Assembly (NCBI GenBank): GCA_001789745.1
Contig: MGAN01000018.1
Location: 1 to 34,990, forward strand
DNA length: 34,990 nt
Direction of reading: 5' to 3'
Origin: Candidatus Roizmanbacteria bacterium RIFCSPLOWO2_01_FULL_40_13
GTDB taxonomy: Bacteria > Patescibacteriota > Microgenomatia > UBA1406 > GWC2-37-13
Positions 1-8,362 of the stretch are shown piece by piece; positions within the stretch are counted from its first letter, which is position 1, and each line of letters begins with the position of its first letter. A program made the position numbers and the translations under genes. Under the pieces are notes generated by a model, which saw nothing but the letters and a program-made list of their open reading frames with translations, was not told the DNA's origin and made no database searches.

Positions 1-86
1 ACTTTAATCATATTAAAAAGATGAAATATTAACTTTGGAGCATTATATCAGTTTAAAGTAGTTAGTTTAGACCCATTTTTTGAAAC

Positions 87-1019
87 TTAAACCCTGAATT
101 TATACCAGCGGTGAATCCTCGCCAACAGCAGTATGATGAATTTCGCCCAGATTGTTTTAAGAAAACCCGATTTGGGCGATTTTTTCATCAATCGTCTCTT
201 TTCTTCGGCAAAACTGTTTTCAATCGAAGTAAAATTGATATTGTTCCTAAGTTCATAGGCTTTTGCATAAGTCCAAAATTCAAAAGACGCAATCTGCAAG
301 GAGATGATAAATCCCCTGAGTCCGATCGTAAAAATTTTCCCGAATATATAATGCCTGATAAAGCTGACGATTGGCATAATTATAAGTTTCAATCCGATAA
401 AGTCGGTTGAGACATGATATGCCTGTACATTTGAGTAGGAATTTAACATCTTCATCATGCCCTCGGACGTATTTACAGAAAAATGGTAGATCGAGTATTC
501 ATCAATCGGAGGTAAATAAAGAACTTCATCCGGTTTTACGTGCGAAGCGAATTTTCTTTCATGAACGGACTTATTTGTAAAATCAAGAGAATCCTTTTTA
601 AAAAAATGAACGTTTATGTAGGCTGGGATAAAATCGGTCCCCGCCTTAAACAGCAAAGTCTTTTTTCTCTGAATAACCACTTTATATTTATTCTCCTCCG
701 CAATTTTACAATATAAATCCAGACAACTTTTAGGTATAATTTCGTCTGCCGAACATATGCATAACCACTCGGTTTTTACGTGTTTGAAGATAAAATCCAT
801 CTGGTTTTTTGATTCTGCCCAACCTTTGTTCCTATACCTGATTACTCTGGCTCCCGATGACTTGGCGATCTGGACAGTTCTATCCCGGCTATAGTTATCC
901 ACCACTAAAATTTCACCATAAGGACGATATAATTTCAGCGGATACAATATTCTCTTTTCTTCGTTGAAAGAAAATATGATAAAAGTGATATTTGTATTTT
1001 TTTTGACTAAAATAGACAT
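87..1019 (-). CDS. GT2 family glycosyltransferase, WaaE/KdtX-like
   Basis: This is a cytoplasmic-side GT-A fold glycosyltransferase of about 310 residues. The N-terminus has the GT2 opening (TFIIFSFNEE), then VVDNYSRDRT, RNKGWAESKNQ and the metal-binding-region motif SADE. The C-terminal part has hydrophobic stretches around PIVSFIRHYIFGKIFTIGLRG, as in lipopolysaccharide-core-type GT2 enzymes that sit on the membrane. The ATG at 1019 is preferred. A GTG at 1040 is possible, but it would overlap the divergent gene and its Shine-Dalgarno-like GGGAGAAGG lies too close to it. The sugar and acceptor cannot be read from the sequence. The gene is last on its strand; bases 1-86 downstream show nothing recognisable. 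Confidence 0.85.
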   Translation of the reverse strand: MSILVKKNTNITFIIFSFNEEKRILYPLKLYRPYGEILVVDNYSRDRTVQIAKSSGARVIRYRNKGWAESKNQMDFIFKHVKTEWLCICSADEIIPKSCLDLYCKIAEENKYKVVIQRKKTLLFKAGTDFIPAYINVHFFKKDSLDFTNKSVHERKFASHVKPDEVLYLPPIDEYSIYHFSVNTSEGMMKMLNSYSNVQAYHVSTDFIGLKLIIMPIVSFIRHYIFGKIFTIGLRGFIISLQIASFEFWTYAKAYELRNNINFTSIENSFAEEKRRLMKKSPKSGFLKTIWAKFIILLLARIHRWYKFRV

Positions 1020-1021
1020 AA

Positions 1022-3154
1022 ATGAAAAAAATTCTACCACACCTTCTCCCCATATTGATTATCATTGCTCTTTCTATAGTCGTTCACCATGTCTGGTTTT
1101 TCAATCTCTCTCCGATCACCTATGGAGACTGGACTATAGATTACGCAGAAAGATCCAAAGAACTTTTTTCGCTACCCTTAATCTGGAAAACCGAAAATAA
1201 TTTGGGCTCGGTAGACCTGGGTGTCTTTTTTTGGCCGCTGCAATTCCTGCTTGGTTTATTATCTCAACTCAATTTACCTCCGCCGTTGGTTGAGAGATTG
1301 CTCACCCTTTGGCCGGTCGCCATTATTACTCCTTTGTCGATGTATTTTCTGGCCTATTCCGTCTTCAGAACTAAACTGCCCAGTTTTGTTGCCTCAATTG
1401 TCTTTACCTACAATACCATATTGATTGTCGCCCGATCCGGTCCGGTCCTATTAAATCTGGCTTTAAGTTTTTCTCCTCTTTTTTTACTCTTCTACATGCG
1501 GGCTTTGGAGGAAAAAAAAGTTGGATATGCCTTAGTCTCCGCTCTGATTGCCTTTATCATAAGTTTTTCGGAAATCAGGCTTTTTTATGTCTTGGTCTGG
1601 ATTGCCCTTCTATATTTTATTTACCACATGCTGATAATCAAGCCAAACTTTAAAACCGGAATTAGAATTTTTTCATTTGTATTGATTAGCCTATCGCTGC
1701 CTATCTTATTAAACTTATACGGAATTTTAAGTCTGCTTAATTTGCAGTCTTTGACTGCAAATGAAGTATTCAACCGGGCCTTGTTCGGCGGATTCTACAT
1801 CGACCTGACCAAGATTATGAGCTTATTTCATTACGATTGGACCGGAGGAAAAATCGAGGGGTGGGTAGTCCAACCTATACCTCTAAGATTTTTTATCATT
1901 CCGGTTTTTGCTTTTTTGGGATTTGTTTTATCCAGGCAAAAAAAAATAACTTTTTTTGCATTGTTGGCTTTACTCACCATCTTTCTGACTAAATTAAATC
2001 ACCCTCCCTTTCCCGATGTCTATCAATGGTTATTCGATAGCGTACCGGGATTCAGCGCTTTTAGAGAATCGGGAAAATTTGCTTACTTTATGGTGCTTTC
2101 TTACGCCGTGCTCATCGCTTCATTTGTTCACATCCTCCTCGAAAAAAATAAACAAGGCAAAGCAAAAATTCCCGTGTACGTACTTATCTCATTTATAATT
2201 TTTCTTTTTTTATGGAATACAAAACCGGTTATTACCGGTGAACTCGGGTCACTATATGTGCAAAGGAATATCCCGAATGATTATCTGATCCTCAAAAAAT
2301 TCATACTTGAACAAAAGCAGTATTTTCGAACCTTCTGGATTCCTTTATCTTCGCAGTGGGGAATCCGCACCAATAATCATCCTGTTGTCAGCAACTACCA
2401 TCTTAATCAGTCAAACTGGAAGGAATTTATTCAAAAAAGCAAAAGTGATGTTTTCGGTATAAATTTTAACGATCGGTTGCTGGATTTAACTTCAGTAAAA
2501 TACGTAATTGTCCCTCTGCAGGATAAAAAAAATGACGATGATTTCTTCCGCTTCGCGGGCAACCGCGAGTCTTATGTCCAAGAACTGGACAGTTCTTCCT
2601 ATTTAACGAGAATCGAGGTAGGAACCGCCAAAGTCCTCGTCTATGAAAATAATAACTTCCGTCCCCATTTATACGCTACTAAAATAAAAGAATCAATAAA
2701 AAGACCCGTTCCGTTTTATCAAATTGATAGCCGGTTCATCGCGCCGCACGAATATCAGATAAAATTAACTGATATTACGGCTCCTTTTTACCTTAACTTT
2801 TCCGAAAGCTATGATTCCGGTTGGAAGTTGAGAGCCGGTTCGTTTAACTGGTTCAGGTCGATTCTGGATAAAGATTATTTTTTATCCGACGAACATCACT
2901 TCGTTAACGACGCCAAGTTGAATTCGTTCTATATCGATCCGCGGGCTGTCTGCAATCTGCAGACTTGCTACACTGACGAATACGGAAATACCCGCATGGA
3001 CTTAGTCTTATTTTTTAAACCCCAGGCATATGTCTATTTGGGTTTAATAATCAGCGGATTAACTTTTATCATCCTTATTTCCGTTTTGATTTATTTTTTT
3101 CATGTATTCCCATCAAGTTATCTAAAGTATACGTCTTCAAAAATTATAACTTAA
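1022..3154 (+). CDS. large polytopic membrane protein, probable GT-C-like glycosyltransferase
   Basis: The protein has 710 residues. About the first 420 contain a dozen or so hydrophobic membrane helices, starting with LLPILIIIALSIVVHHVWFF. Residues of about 420-670 are soluble and probably outside the cell, and a final membrane helix follows (YLGLIISGLTFIILISVLIY). An early loop has acidic residues (YGDWTIDYAE), as GT-C enzymes do. The overall plan resembles AftD/DUF3367-type or YfhO-type membrane proteins that act on lipid-linked sugars, but I cannot choose between these families. It starts 2 bp from the divergent GT2 gene and overlaps the convergent aminotransferase by 11 bp. No Shine-Dalgarno sequence is visible before the ATG. 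Confidence 0.7.
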   Translation: MKKILPHLLPILIIIALSIVVHHVWFFNLSPITYGDWTIDYAERSKELFSLPLIWKTENNLGSVDLGVFFWPLQFLLGLLSQLNLPPPLVERLLTLWPVAIITPLSMYFLAYSVFRTKLPSFVASIVFTYNTILIVARSGPVLLNLALSFSPLFLLFYMRALEEKKVGYALVSALIAFIISFSEIRLFYVLVWIALLYFIYHMLIIKPNFKTGIRIFSFVLISLSLPILLNLYGILSLLNLQSLTANEVFNRALFGGFYIDLTKIMSLFHYDWTGGKIEGWVVQPIPLRFFIIPVFAFLGFVLSRQKKITFFALLALLTIFLTKLNHPPFPDVYQWLFDSVPGFSAFRESGKFAYFMVLSYAVLIASFVHILLEKNKQGKAKIPVYVLISFIIFLFLWNTKPVITGELGSLYVQRNIPNDYLILKKFILEQKQYFRTFWIPLSSQWGIRTNNHPVVSNYHLNQSNWKEFIQKSKSDVFGINFNDRLLDLTSVKYVIVPLQDKKNDDDFFRFAGNRESYVQELDSSSYLTRIEVGTAKVLVYENNNFRPHLYATKIKESIKRPVPFYQIDSRFIAPHEYQIKLTDITAPFYLNFSESYDSGWKLRAGSFNWFRSILDKDYFLSDEHHFVNDAKLNSFYIDPRAVCNLQTCYTDEYGNTRMDLVLFFKPQAYVYLGLIISGLTFIILISVLIYFFHVFPSSYLKYTSSKIIT

Positions 3155-4304
3155 GTTTCAGCAGTCTTTCACAGGCCTCATCAATTACCTTATCCTCTTT
3201 GGCAAAACAAATCCTAACTAAATTATCTCCGCCGTTACCGTGATAAAAAGCACGACCCGGGACAGTGGCAACGCCTGTTTTGCGTAAGATGTACATTGCT
3301 TTTTCTCTGCTGTCCCTGCCGGGAATTCTGCCGACATCGGACAATACGTAATAAGCGCCCTGCGGAATATAAGGAGTTAATCCCGTCTTATCCAGAACCG
3401 CGCAAATTTTATCTCTTTTTTTCGCAAAAATTCTTTTTAGATTATCGTAAAAACTTACGTCTAACTTTTCAATTCCTTGAGCAACTCCCGTCTGCAGTGG
3501 AGCAGGCGCACAGACGTAAACCAGATCACTTATGTCGCCTATGGCTTCTTTATATCTTTCGTCACAGACCAAGTAACCGATCCTCCAACCGGTTATACTA
3601 AATGTCTTGGAGTATCCCGACACCATTATAGTCTTTTCCTGAAATTCCGGGAAGCTGAAGGGAGATACGTGCTTATTGCCGTCGTAGAGAAAATATTCAT
3701 AGATCTCGTCGGTAAAAATCAAGAGGTCATGTTTTATAACCAGCTCTCCTATCTGTTTCAATTCTCCACTTGTAAAAACTTTTCCGGAAGGATTGGCTGG
3801 AGTGCAGATAATAATCCCCTTGGTTTTTGAAGAAATGCTTTTTTCCAGCCGGTCAAAATCAATTTTCCAGTCGGGTGGAGCAGTGCTGACAAATACAGGC
3901 TTTAAGTCAACCGCCAATACCGTACTTAAGTGATAACCGTAAAAAGGCTCCAATATTATTATCTCATCCCCGGGATTTAGCAGTGCAAGAAAAGCCGAAT
4001 ATAAAGCACCGGTCGCACCGGATGAAACTATAATATTTTTATCGGCATCGACTTCCAGAATATTATCCCTTTTCAACTTGCCGGCTATTGCCTGCCTGAG
4101 TTCATCCAATCCGTCATAACGGGTGTAGTGATTTATGCCTTTTTCGATTGCCCGCTTGGCAGCCTGTTCTACAACCGGATTTATTGGCAAATCGCTGACT
4201 CCCTGTGATAAATTTATTCCCTTAACTTTTTCACACTCTAAAGACATCGCTCTTATATCCGACTGTCCAAGCAGTTTGGCGCGATTGCTTAAATTAATCT
4301 TCAT
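3144..4304 (-). CDS. PLP-dependent class I/II aminotransferase (aspartate aminotransferase-like)
   Basis: At 386 residues the protein has normal length for fold-type I aminotransferases of the AspC/PatA (I-gamma) group. Visible motifs are SSGATGALYS (about 94-103, cofactor phosphate binding), NPSGKVF (171-177), FTDEIYEYF (about 197-205) and SGYSKTFSITGWRIGY (229-244), with the Schiff-base lysine at K233. It transfers an amino group between an amino acid and a 2-oxo acid. It starts 5 bp after the stop of the rfbH-like gene, so the two are probably co-transcribed. It could support sugar biosynthesis or simply be a housekeeping gene; the substrate cannot be read. Confidence 0.9.
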   Translation of the reverse strand: MKINLSNRAKLLGQSDIRAMSLECEKVKGINLSQGVSDLPINPVVEQAAKRAIEKGINHYTRYDGLDELRQAIAGKLKRDNILEVDADKNIIVSSGATGALYSAFLALLNPGDEIIILEPFYGYHLSTVLAVDLKPVFVSTAPPDWKIDFDRLEKSISSKTKGIIICTPANPSGKVFTSGELKQIGELVIKHDLLIFTDEIYEYFLYDGNKHVSPFSFPEFQEKTIMVSGYSKTFSITGWRIGYLVCDERYKEAIGDISDLVYVCAPAPLQTGVAQGIEKLDVSFYDNLKRIFAKKRDKICAVLDKTGLTPYIPQGAYYVLSDVGRIPGRDSREKAMYILRKTGVATVPGRAFYHGNGGDNLVRICFAKEDKVIDEACERLLKLKL

Positions 4305-4309
4305 AAGTT

Positions 4310-7003
4310 TTAATATTTACTTAAGAAATTTTTAATTTTCTCTTTGACATATTTGATTCTTTGAATATCTATTTCTGGAAACACTCCCAACCAAAATGCA
4401 TCATTCATCACTCTATCGGCGTTTTGTAGAGAAGCATCGCTATGCGTCTCTACAGTTTTATATTTTATATTTTTATAAGCGGGATGCCTCAACAGGTTAC
4501 CGGAAAAAATATTGCGGGTTCCGATTTTCTGCTTTTCCAGATATTCGGTTAGTTCGTTGCGGGTAAAAGGAGCATCAGATCGTACAACAACCGGAAAACC
4601 GAACCAGCAGGGATCTTCATATTTACCCGTTTTCATCAGAATAAAAAACTTCTGATATTTTTGGAAAAACTCAAAATATTTTTTGAAGTTACTTTTACGT
4701 TTTTTAATAAAATTCGGGAGCTTCTTAAGCTGGGCAACACCTATCGCTGCCTGAAAGTCTGTTAACTTCAGATTGTAGCCTATTTGGGAATAAATGTATT
4801 TGTGATCATAACCGTGAGGAAGTGCTCCCAATTTCCAACCGAAACGGCGGCGGCAAGTATCATCACGGCCCGTATCACACCAGCAATCCCTCCCCCAATC
4901 GCGAAATTGCCGAATCGCCATGTGAATTAAAGGGTTATTGGTAATTACCGCTCCTCCTTCTCCCATGGTATTGTGCAAAAACGTTCCTAAAAAACCACCA
5001 TAAAAATTTTCTTTTCCCGGTACTGAAAAATCATATACATATTGATCTTTATCATAGTCTATCTTTTCAATTTTTCTCACCTTAAAGAAAGTTAAATTAT
5101 TGTTAACTAAAGAATATAGCTGAGAATTAGATTTAAGGTATTTAAGCAATCTTTTTTTAGAAATAATTTCTTGTTTTTTACTAACACTTATATATCTTCT
5201 AAATATCGGTAGAAGAGGAATTTGATCGGCAAGATTATTTCTTTCTTTTAAATTCTGCTTTTTTATGGTCTTATTACTATAATTATATCCGCTAAAACAT
5301 AGAGAATAATTTTCACTACTGGAAGTTTTTACTTGTTTAATTAATTTATCTTTGTTAGATTTGTTTCTTCTATAGAATGAAGCGCTAATTCCTATTCTTG
5401 ATAAAAGGTATTGAAAATCATTTAATAATTCTTTAGAAACACTAGTAACATCAATTCTATATGTATTATTTTTTAGTTTTTTAATCGAACCGTCTCCTTT
5501 TGTATAAGCATATATAAATGATTTAATACATTTTTCATCTGTATGATACAAAAACCAAGGAATTCTTTTATTTTTGGCACCTTTTTTAATTTTAAGAATA
5601 TCTTTAAAAACTATTTCTATGTTTTTTGATTCAATTTCAACGTTTGAAATATTATGGTAAGTTTTTGATACTCTTGCTTTAAGGTTAAATTTATTTTTAG
5701 CTATCATAATAACATCTTCAATTAAATCTAATTCTGCTTTATTAAATGAAAAAATTAATCCATTTTGATATGATCCTTCAGCAAGAAAGTATCCGATTAA
5801 TCTACATAATTCTTCATTAACTAAAATTGTTGCAGGGATTTTATTTGATTGCGAGATACCTAGAATAATTTTTTCTTTATTTAAATCATATGAAGTAAAA
5901 TATTTTATCGGCAAAGTATTTCTCGATTTGAACTGCCATCGGTAATCCCAGTTTTTTACATTCTTTAAATTCTCATGAGAGAAATTTGAAACATAAGTAT
6001 TTAAATTTTTAAAATAATCTAGTGTATTTAAATGAGTAACTGGTTGTGGAGTGGGAATAAAATTGGCTGAAACAATAAAGTCATCTAAAGTAAGTTCATT
6101 GACTTTTTTTGCTTCAATTTCTGCCGTTTCTTTATTTATAACAAAAATACTATGGTCTTGTGTTACGTCTACAAATCTACCATGTTGAGTTGTGACTCTG
6201 TACATTTTTTTCACAGATCCTAATTTATATCTTAAAATTGAGGATGGAGTAGTCCAGTTAACCTTACTATTTTTATCAAATGACAACACTTTTATTTTTT
6301 TAGGATTATTTACATATTGAAAATAGAGTTTTTCAATTGTATCGAGATTCCAAATTCCTTTCTCGTCTAAATAGGGAACAGGAGTATCAAAAGAACAACT
6401 CATCTGATGGGCCGGGTAAAAACTGAAAGTGGCGACATGCCCGAATGTTCCGACCAATTGACCGCCGTACTTTGATCCTAGTGCGTCACAACAATCCTCA
6501 ATTAACCAAAGACCATGCTTTTTAACCAGCCTCATCACCGCATCCAGATTATATGGTTTTCCCAAAGTATGCGCCATCATGATCAGGCGCGTTTTTTTTG
6601 TAATTGCTTTTTCCAGCTGATCAATATTGGCATTCAGCGTATCAAGTTCGGAGTCGATAAAAACGGGTTTAAGACCGTAGAGTAGAGCGGGATTGACAGT
6701 AGTCGGGAAAGCGACTGCAGTTGTGATAAACTCGTCTCCGGCTTTTAGTCTTTTTTCACCGAATTTCTCGGAAGTCAGAGCCGCCAACGCGCTTAGATTG
6801 GCGGAGGATCCGGAATTAACCAAAGATACATAACGCACTCCCATGAATTTTTTAAAATCGTTTTCAAAACGTTTGCCGAATTCTCCCTCTGTCCACCAGC
6901 CGTCGCGCGCAACTTTTATGGCATTGTTAATTTCCTCTTGGTCAAAGACTTTCCCGGAAACTCTGACGTAAGTCGTACCGGGAATAAATTTTGAATTTTT
7001 CAT
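4310..7003 (-). CDS. rfbH: RfbH-like CDP-4-keto-6-deoxyglucose 3-dehydrase (E1) precursor with in-frame intein
   Basis: The precursor has 897 residues, and removing a 477-residue intein leaves a 420-residue host protein, close to the E1/RfbH length. E1 is a PMP-dependent [2Fe-2S] enzyme that removes the C3 hydroxyl of CDP-4-keto-6-deoxyglucose. Its hallmark is His in place of the usual DegT-family lysine, seen here as SFYPAH with H199. The iron-sulfur cysteines match the published C-X57-C-X1-C-X7-C pattern after splicing: C172 in EDCCDALGS, then C707, C709 and C717 in RDCWCDTGRDDTC (precursor numbering). RfbF- and RfbG-like genes in the window support the role. No E3 reductase (rfbI/ascD) is in the window. 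No Shine-Dalgarno sequence is seen before the ATG. Confidence 0.9.
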   Translation of the reverse strand: MKNSKFIPGTTYVRVSGKVFDQEEINNAIKVARDGWWTEGEFGKRFENDFKKFMGVRYVSLVNSGSSANLSALAALTSEKFGEKRLKAGDEFITTAVAFPTTVNPALLYGLKPVFIDSELDTLNANIDQLEKAITKKTRLIMMAHTLGKPYNLDAVMRLVKKHGLWLIEDCCDALGSKYGGQLVGTFGHVATFSFYPAHQMSCSFDTPVPYLDEKGIWNLDTIEKLYFQYVNNPKKIKVLSFDKNSKVNWTTPSSILRYKLGSVKKMYRVTTQHGRFVDVTQDHSIFVINKETAEIEAKKVNELTLDDFIVSANFIPTPQPVTHLNTLDYFKNLNTYVSNFSHENLKNVKNWDYRWQFKSRNTLPIKYFTSYDLNKEKIILGISQSNKIPATILVNEELCRLIGYFLAEGSYQNGLIFSFNKAELDLIEDVIMIAKNKFNLKARVSKTYHNISNVEIESKNIEIVFKDILKIKKGAKNKRIPWFLYHTDEKCIKSFIYAYTKGDGSIKKLKNNTYRIDVTSVSKELLNDFQYLLSRIGISASFYRRNKSNKDKLIKQVKTSSSENYSLCFSGYNYSNKTIKKQNLKERNNLADQIPLLPIFRRYISVSKKQEIISKKRLLKYLKSNSQLYSLVNNNLTFFKVRKIEKIDYDKDQYVYDFSVPGKENFYGGFLGTFLHNTMGEGGAVITNNPLIHMAIRQFRDWGRDCWCDTGRDDTCRRRFGWKLGALPHGYDHKYIYSQIGYNLKLTDFQAAIGVAQLKKLPNFIKKRKSNFKKYFEFFQKYQKFFILMKTGKYEDPCWFGFPVVVRSDAPFTRNELTEYLEKQKIGTRNIFSGNLLRHPAYKNIKYKTVETHSDASLQNADRVMNDAFWLGVFPEIDIQRIKYVKEKIKNFLSKY
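4970..6400 (-). mobile_element. intein with LAGLIDADG (DOD) homing endonuclease, inserted in RfbH
   Basis: This is an in-frame insertion of 477 residues (precursor S202-N678) three residues after the active-site H199. Splicing motifs: block A SCSFDTPVP, block B FVDVTQDHSIFV, block F QYVYDFSVPGKENFYGG and block G GTFLHN followed by Thr+1. Endonuclease motifs: LCRLIGYFLAEGSY (block C) and FIYAYTKGDGSI (block E), both with their acidic residue, so the endonuclease looks intact. The DNA is visibly more AT-rich and A/T-homopolymer-rich than the flanking host coding sequence, which suggests separate origin. A start at C203 (476 residues) is the alternative. Ser1 fits block A spacing (D5, T6, V8), the family alignment AHQM-TMGEGG, and the Fe-S cysteine spacing better. 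Confidence 0.9.
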
Positions 7004-7060
7004 AAACTAATTCCAAATTTTAAAATCCAAAGATTCAAATCAAGCTCAAATTCCAAAAAT

Positions 7061-7533
7061 TCATTTTTTCTTAAAAATTGAGGAAAAAATCAGTGCTAAT
7101 TCATGTGCTTCTTTCCATAATTTTCTACATTCTGACTTTTTATCGGGATTTGCAACTGAAATCATATGTATCCAGTGCATTGATTCTTTAGATTCTTTCT
7201 TGCAGGTATACCCTTCTTAGTTGATTTTGCAAATTTTCAACTAAAAATATCTTATTAAATCAACTTAGAGGGGTATATACTGATTGCAATCCCAATTAAT
7301 AGAAGTATAGCAATTTTATGCTTAAAATCTTTTTTTGATTCAGCTCCGTCTGCTTCCATATAATTTGCTCCTATACTAGTTGCTGCTCTAACAAATTGGC
7401 TTATTAATGAAGAGTTAACCAGATTTTTCTGAAGACGCATCACAAAGTTTATTGTATCTTCACCAAATTTTGCAGTTCTTTCTTTTAAATCAAACTTGTT
7501 TTTGCTGTTTGGATTTTGGATTTGATTTGTCAT
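7061..7533 (-). pseudogene. four-helix-bundle (S23/IVS-type) protein gene broken by a repeat element
   Basis: The 5' part encodes the typical start of the four-helix-bundle family: FDLKERTAKFGEDTINFVMRL, then SQFVRAATSIGANYMEADGAESKKDFKHKIA. The reading frame then runs into a roughly 101-bp repeat and stops after 92 residues with an unrelated hydrophobic tail. The missing C-terminal half is still readable beyond the repeat, at 7204-7061: CKKESKESMHWIHMIS, then CRKLWKEAHELALIFSSIF and a TGA stop. Removing 101 bp joins the two halves in one frame and gives about 130 residues, near the family's usual length. The function of this family is unknown; members also occur in 23S rRNA intervening sequences. 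Confidence 0.85.
7207..7307. repeat. 101-bp palindromic element, copy A (inside the four-helix-bundle gene)
   Basis: The copy runs from TATACCC to GAAGTA. The left part holds imperfect inverted arms that begin TATACCC and end GGGGTATA. About 30 conserved bases follow on the right (TACTGATTG, then AATTAATAGAAGTA). Two further copies in the same orientation lie at 13953-14053 and 27494-27595. It contains no reading frame for a transposase, so it would be a non-autonomous element. Confidence 0.85.
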
Positions 7534-7573
7534 TTGGTCTTAATTCTTTGGATTCGAACGAAAACGCCTAATT

Positions 7574-7589
7574 ATAGATGTGAATCTAT
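7574..7589. repeat. small perfect inverted repeat
   Basis: ATAGAT and ATCTAT arms (6 bp) flank a GTGA loop. It lies between the broken four-helix-bundle gene and the GNAT operon, which are divergent. A T-rich run (CGTTTTATATAT) follows on the plus strand, but no plus-strand gene lies upstream, so a terminator role is unlikely. Confidence 0.35.
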
Positions 7590-7601
7590 CGTTTTATATA
7601 T

Positions 7602-7671
7602 CTCCTCCGCGTCCAGACCGAGTGCTTTTCACGAAGGAGGGTAAATGTGTGAAATTATTTTAGCAGATTGA
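7602..7671 (+). promoter_or_regulatory. possible leader: strong Shine-Dalgarno site and an 8-codon frame before the GNAT operon
   Basis: AAGGAGG at 7634-7640 is a near-perfect Shine-Dalgarno sequence, rare in this SD-poor window. It lies 4 bases before an ATG (7645) that opens an 8-codon frame (MCEIILAD) ending in TGA at 7669-7671. CCTCC at 7604-7608 could pair with GGAGG and hide the site. The frame ends 46 bases before the GNAT start. It could be a leader peptide, a gene remnant or chance. Confidence 0.3.
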
Positions 7672-7717
7672 AATTAAAGTTGACTATTGTTTATCCCTAT
7701 ATTAGACTGGATAACTG

Positions 7718-8362
7718 ATGCCGGCAAAAAAATTAATTCTTGAAAAAATAAAGCAGGTAAAAACTCTCCCTTTTCCAAGTAAATTACTGACTTGTAAATT
7801 TGATCGGCTGACTTATAATTTGCTTCCACTGACGCATGAGTCCGTTAAGGACAAAAATGTCGTAAAACTATTGGCCAGATGGAGAAAAAAACATGAATTC
7901 TGGTTTCAATCACAGTTTAAGGTAACGGATAAAGGAACAAAGATCTGGCTGCAGAAAAAAGTCATCGATACTCCGGACAGAATTCTTTTTTTAATTAAAG
8001 CTGACGGCAAATATATCGGCCACGTCGGTTTTTTCCGCTTTAATTTTAAAGACTTAACCTGTGAAATAGATAATGTAGTCAGGGGAGAATTGCATTATCC
8101 GGGTATAATCGGCAACGCGCTTGAACATTTGATGGCCTGGGGCAAAAAAAAACTTTTTCTTAATTCTTATACCCTTGAAACAACATCCGATAATCAACGG
8201 GCGATAAAACTTTACACACGCTTAGGATTTGTCGAAGACAAAAGAATTCCCTTAATTTATGTGAAGAGAAAAGATTTTAGCGAATGGATCAAGGCAGCAA
8301 AAGACCACAAAAAAGAAATTAAAAGATATAATATTTTTATGAAGTTTGGAAGCCAACCGTGA
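7718..8362 (+). CDS. GNAT family N-acyltransferase
   Basis: The protein has 214 residues. The GNAT core covers roughly residues 85-185: ILFLIKADGKYIGHVGFFRF (strands beta3-beta4), a conserved region around VRGELHYPGIIGNALEHLMAWG, and the C-terminal SDNQRAIKLYTRLGF that is typical of GNAT acetyltransferases. The first 80 residues form an extra N-terminal region. It is likely to move an acetyl or other acyl group from a CoA or ACP donor to an amine. The stop codon overlaps the GTG start of the DegT aminotransferase (GTGA), so the two are coupled. The context suggests N-acylation of the amino sugar made by the neighbour, in the way PseH or WecD act; the substrate is inferred. Confidence 0.8.
   Translation: MPAKKLILEKIKQVKTLPFPSKLLTCKFDRLTYNLLPLTHESVKDKNVVKLLARWRKKHEFWFQSQFKVTDKGTKIWLQKKVIDTPDRILFLIKADGKYIGHVGFFRFNFKDLTCEIDNVVRGELHYPGIIGNALEHLMAWGKKKLFLNSYTLETTSDNQRAIKLYTRLGFVEDKRIPLIYVKRKDFSEWIKAAKDHKKEIKRYNIFMKFGSQP

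Noticed and set aside
3477-3830. Plus-strand frames opposite the class I aminotransferase
   Set aside because: They are antisense to a gene with complete PLP motifs and have no domain of their own.
7207-7307. TA target-site duplication flanking the 101-bp element (Tc1/IS630-like)
   Set aside because: TA occurs at both ends, but removing the element plus one TA (99 bp) does not restore the four-helix-bundle frame; 101 bp does. The exact ends stay open.
7551-7561. TTCGAATCC on the minus strand as a tRNA T-arm
   Set aside because: No acceptor, D or anticodon stem could be built around it.
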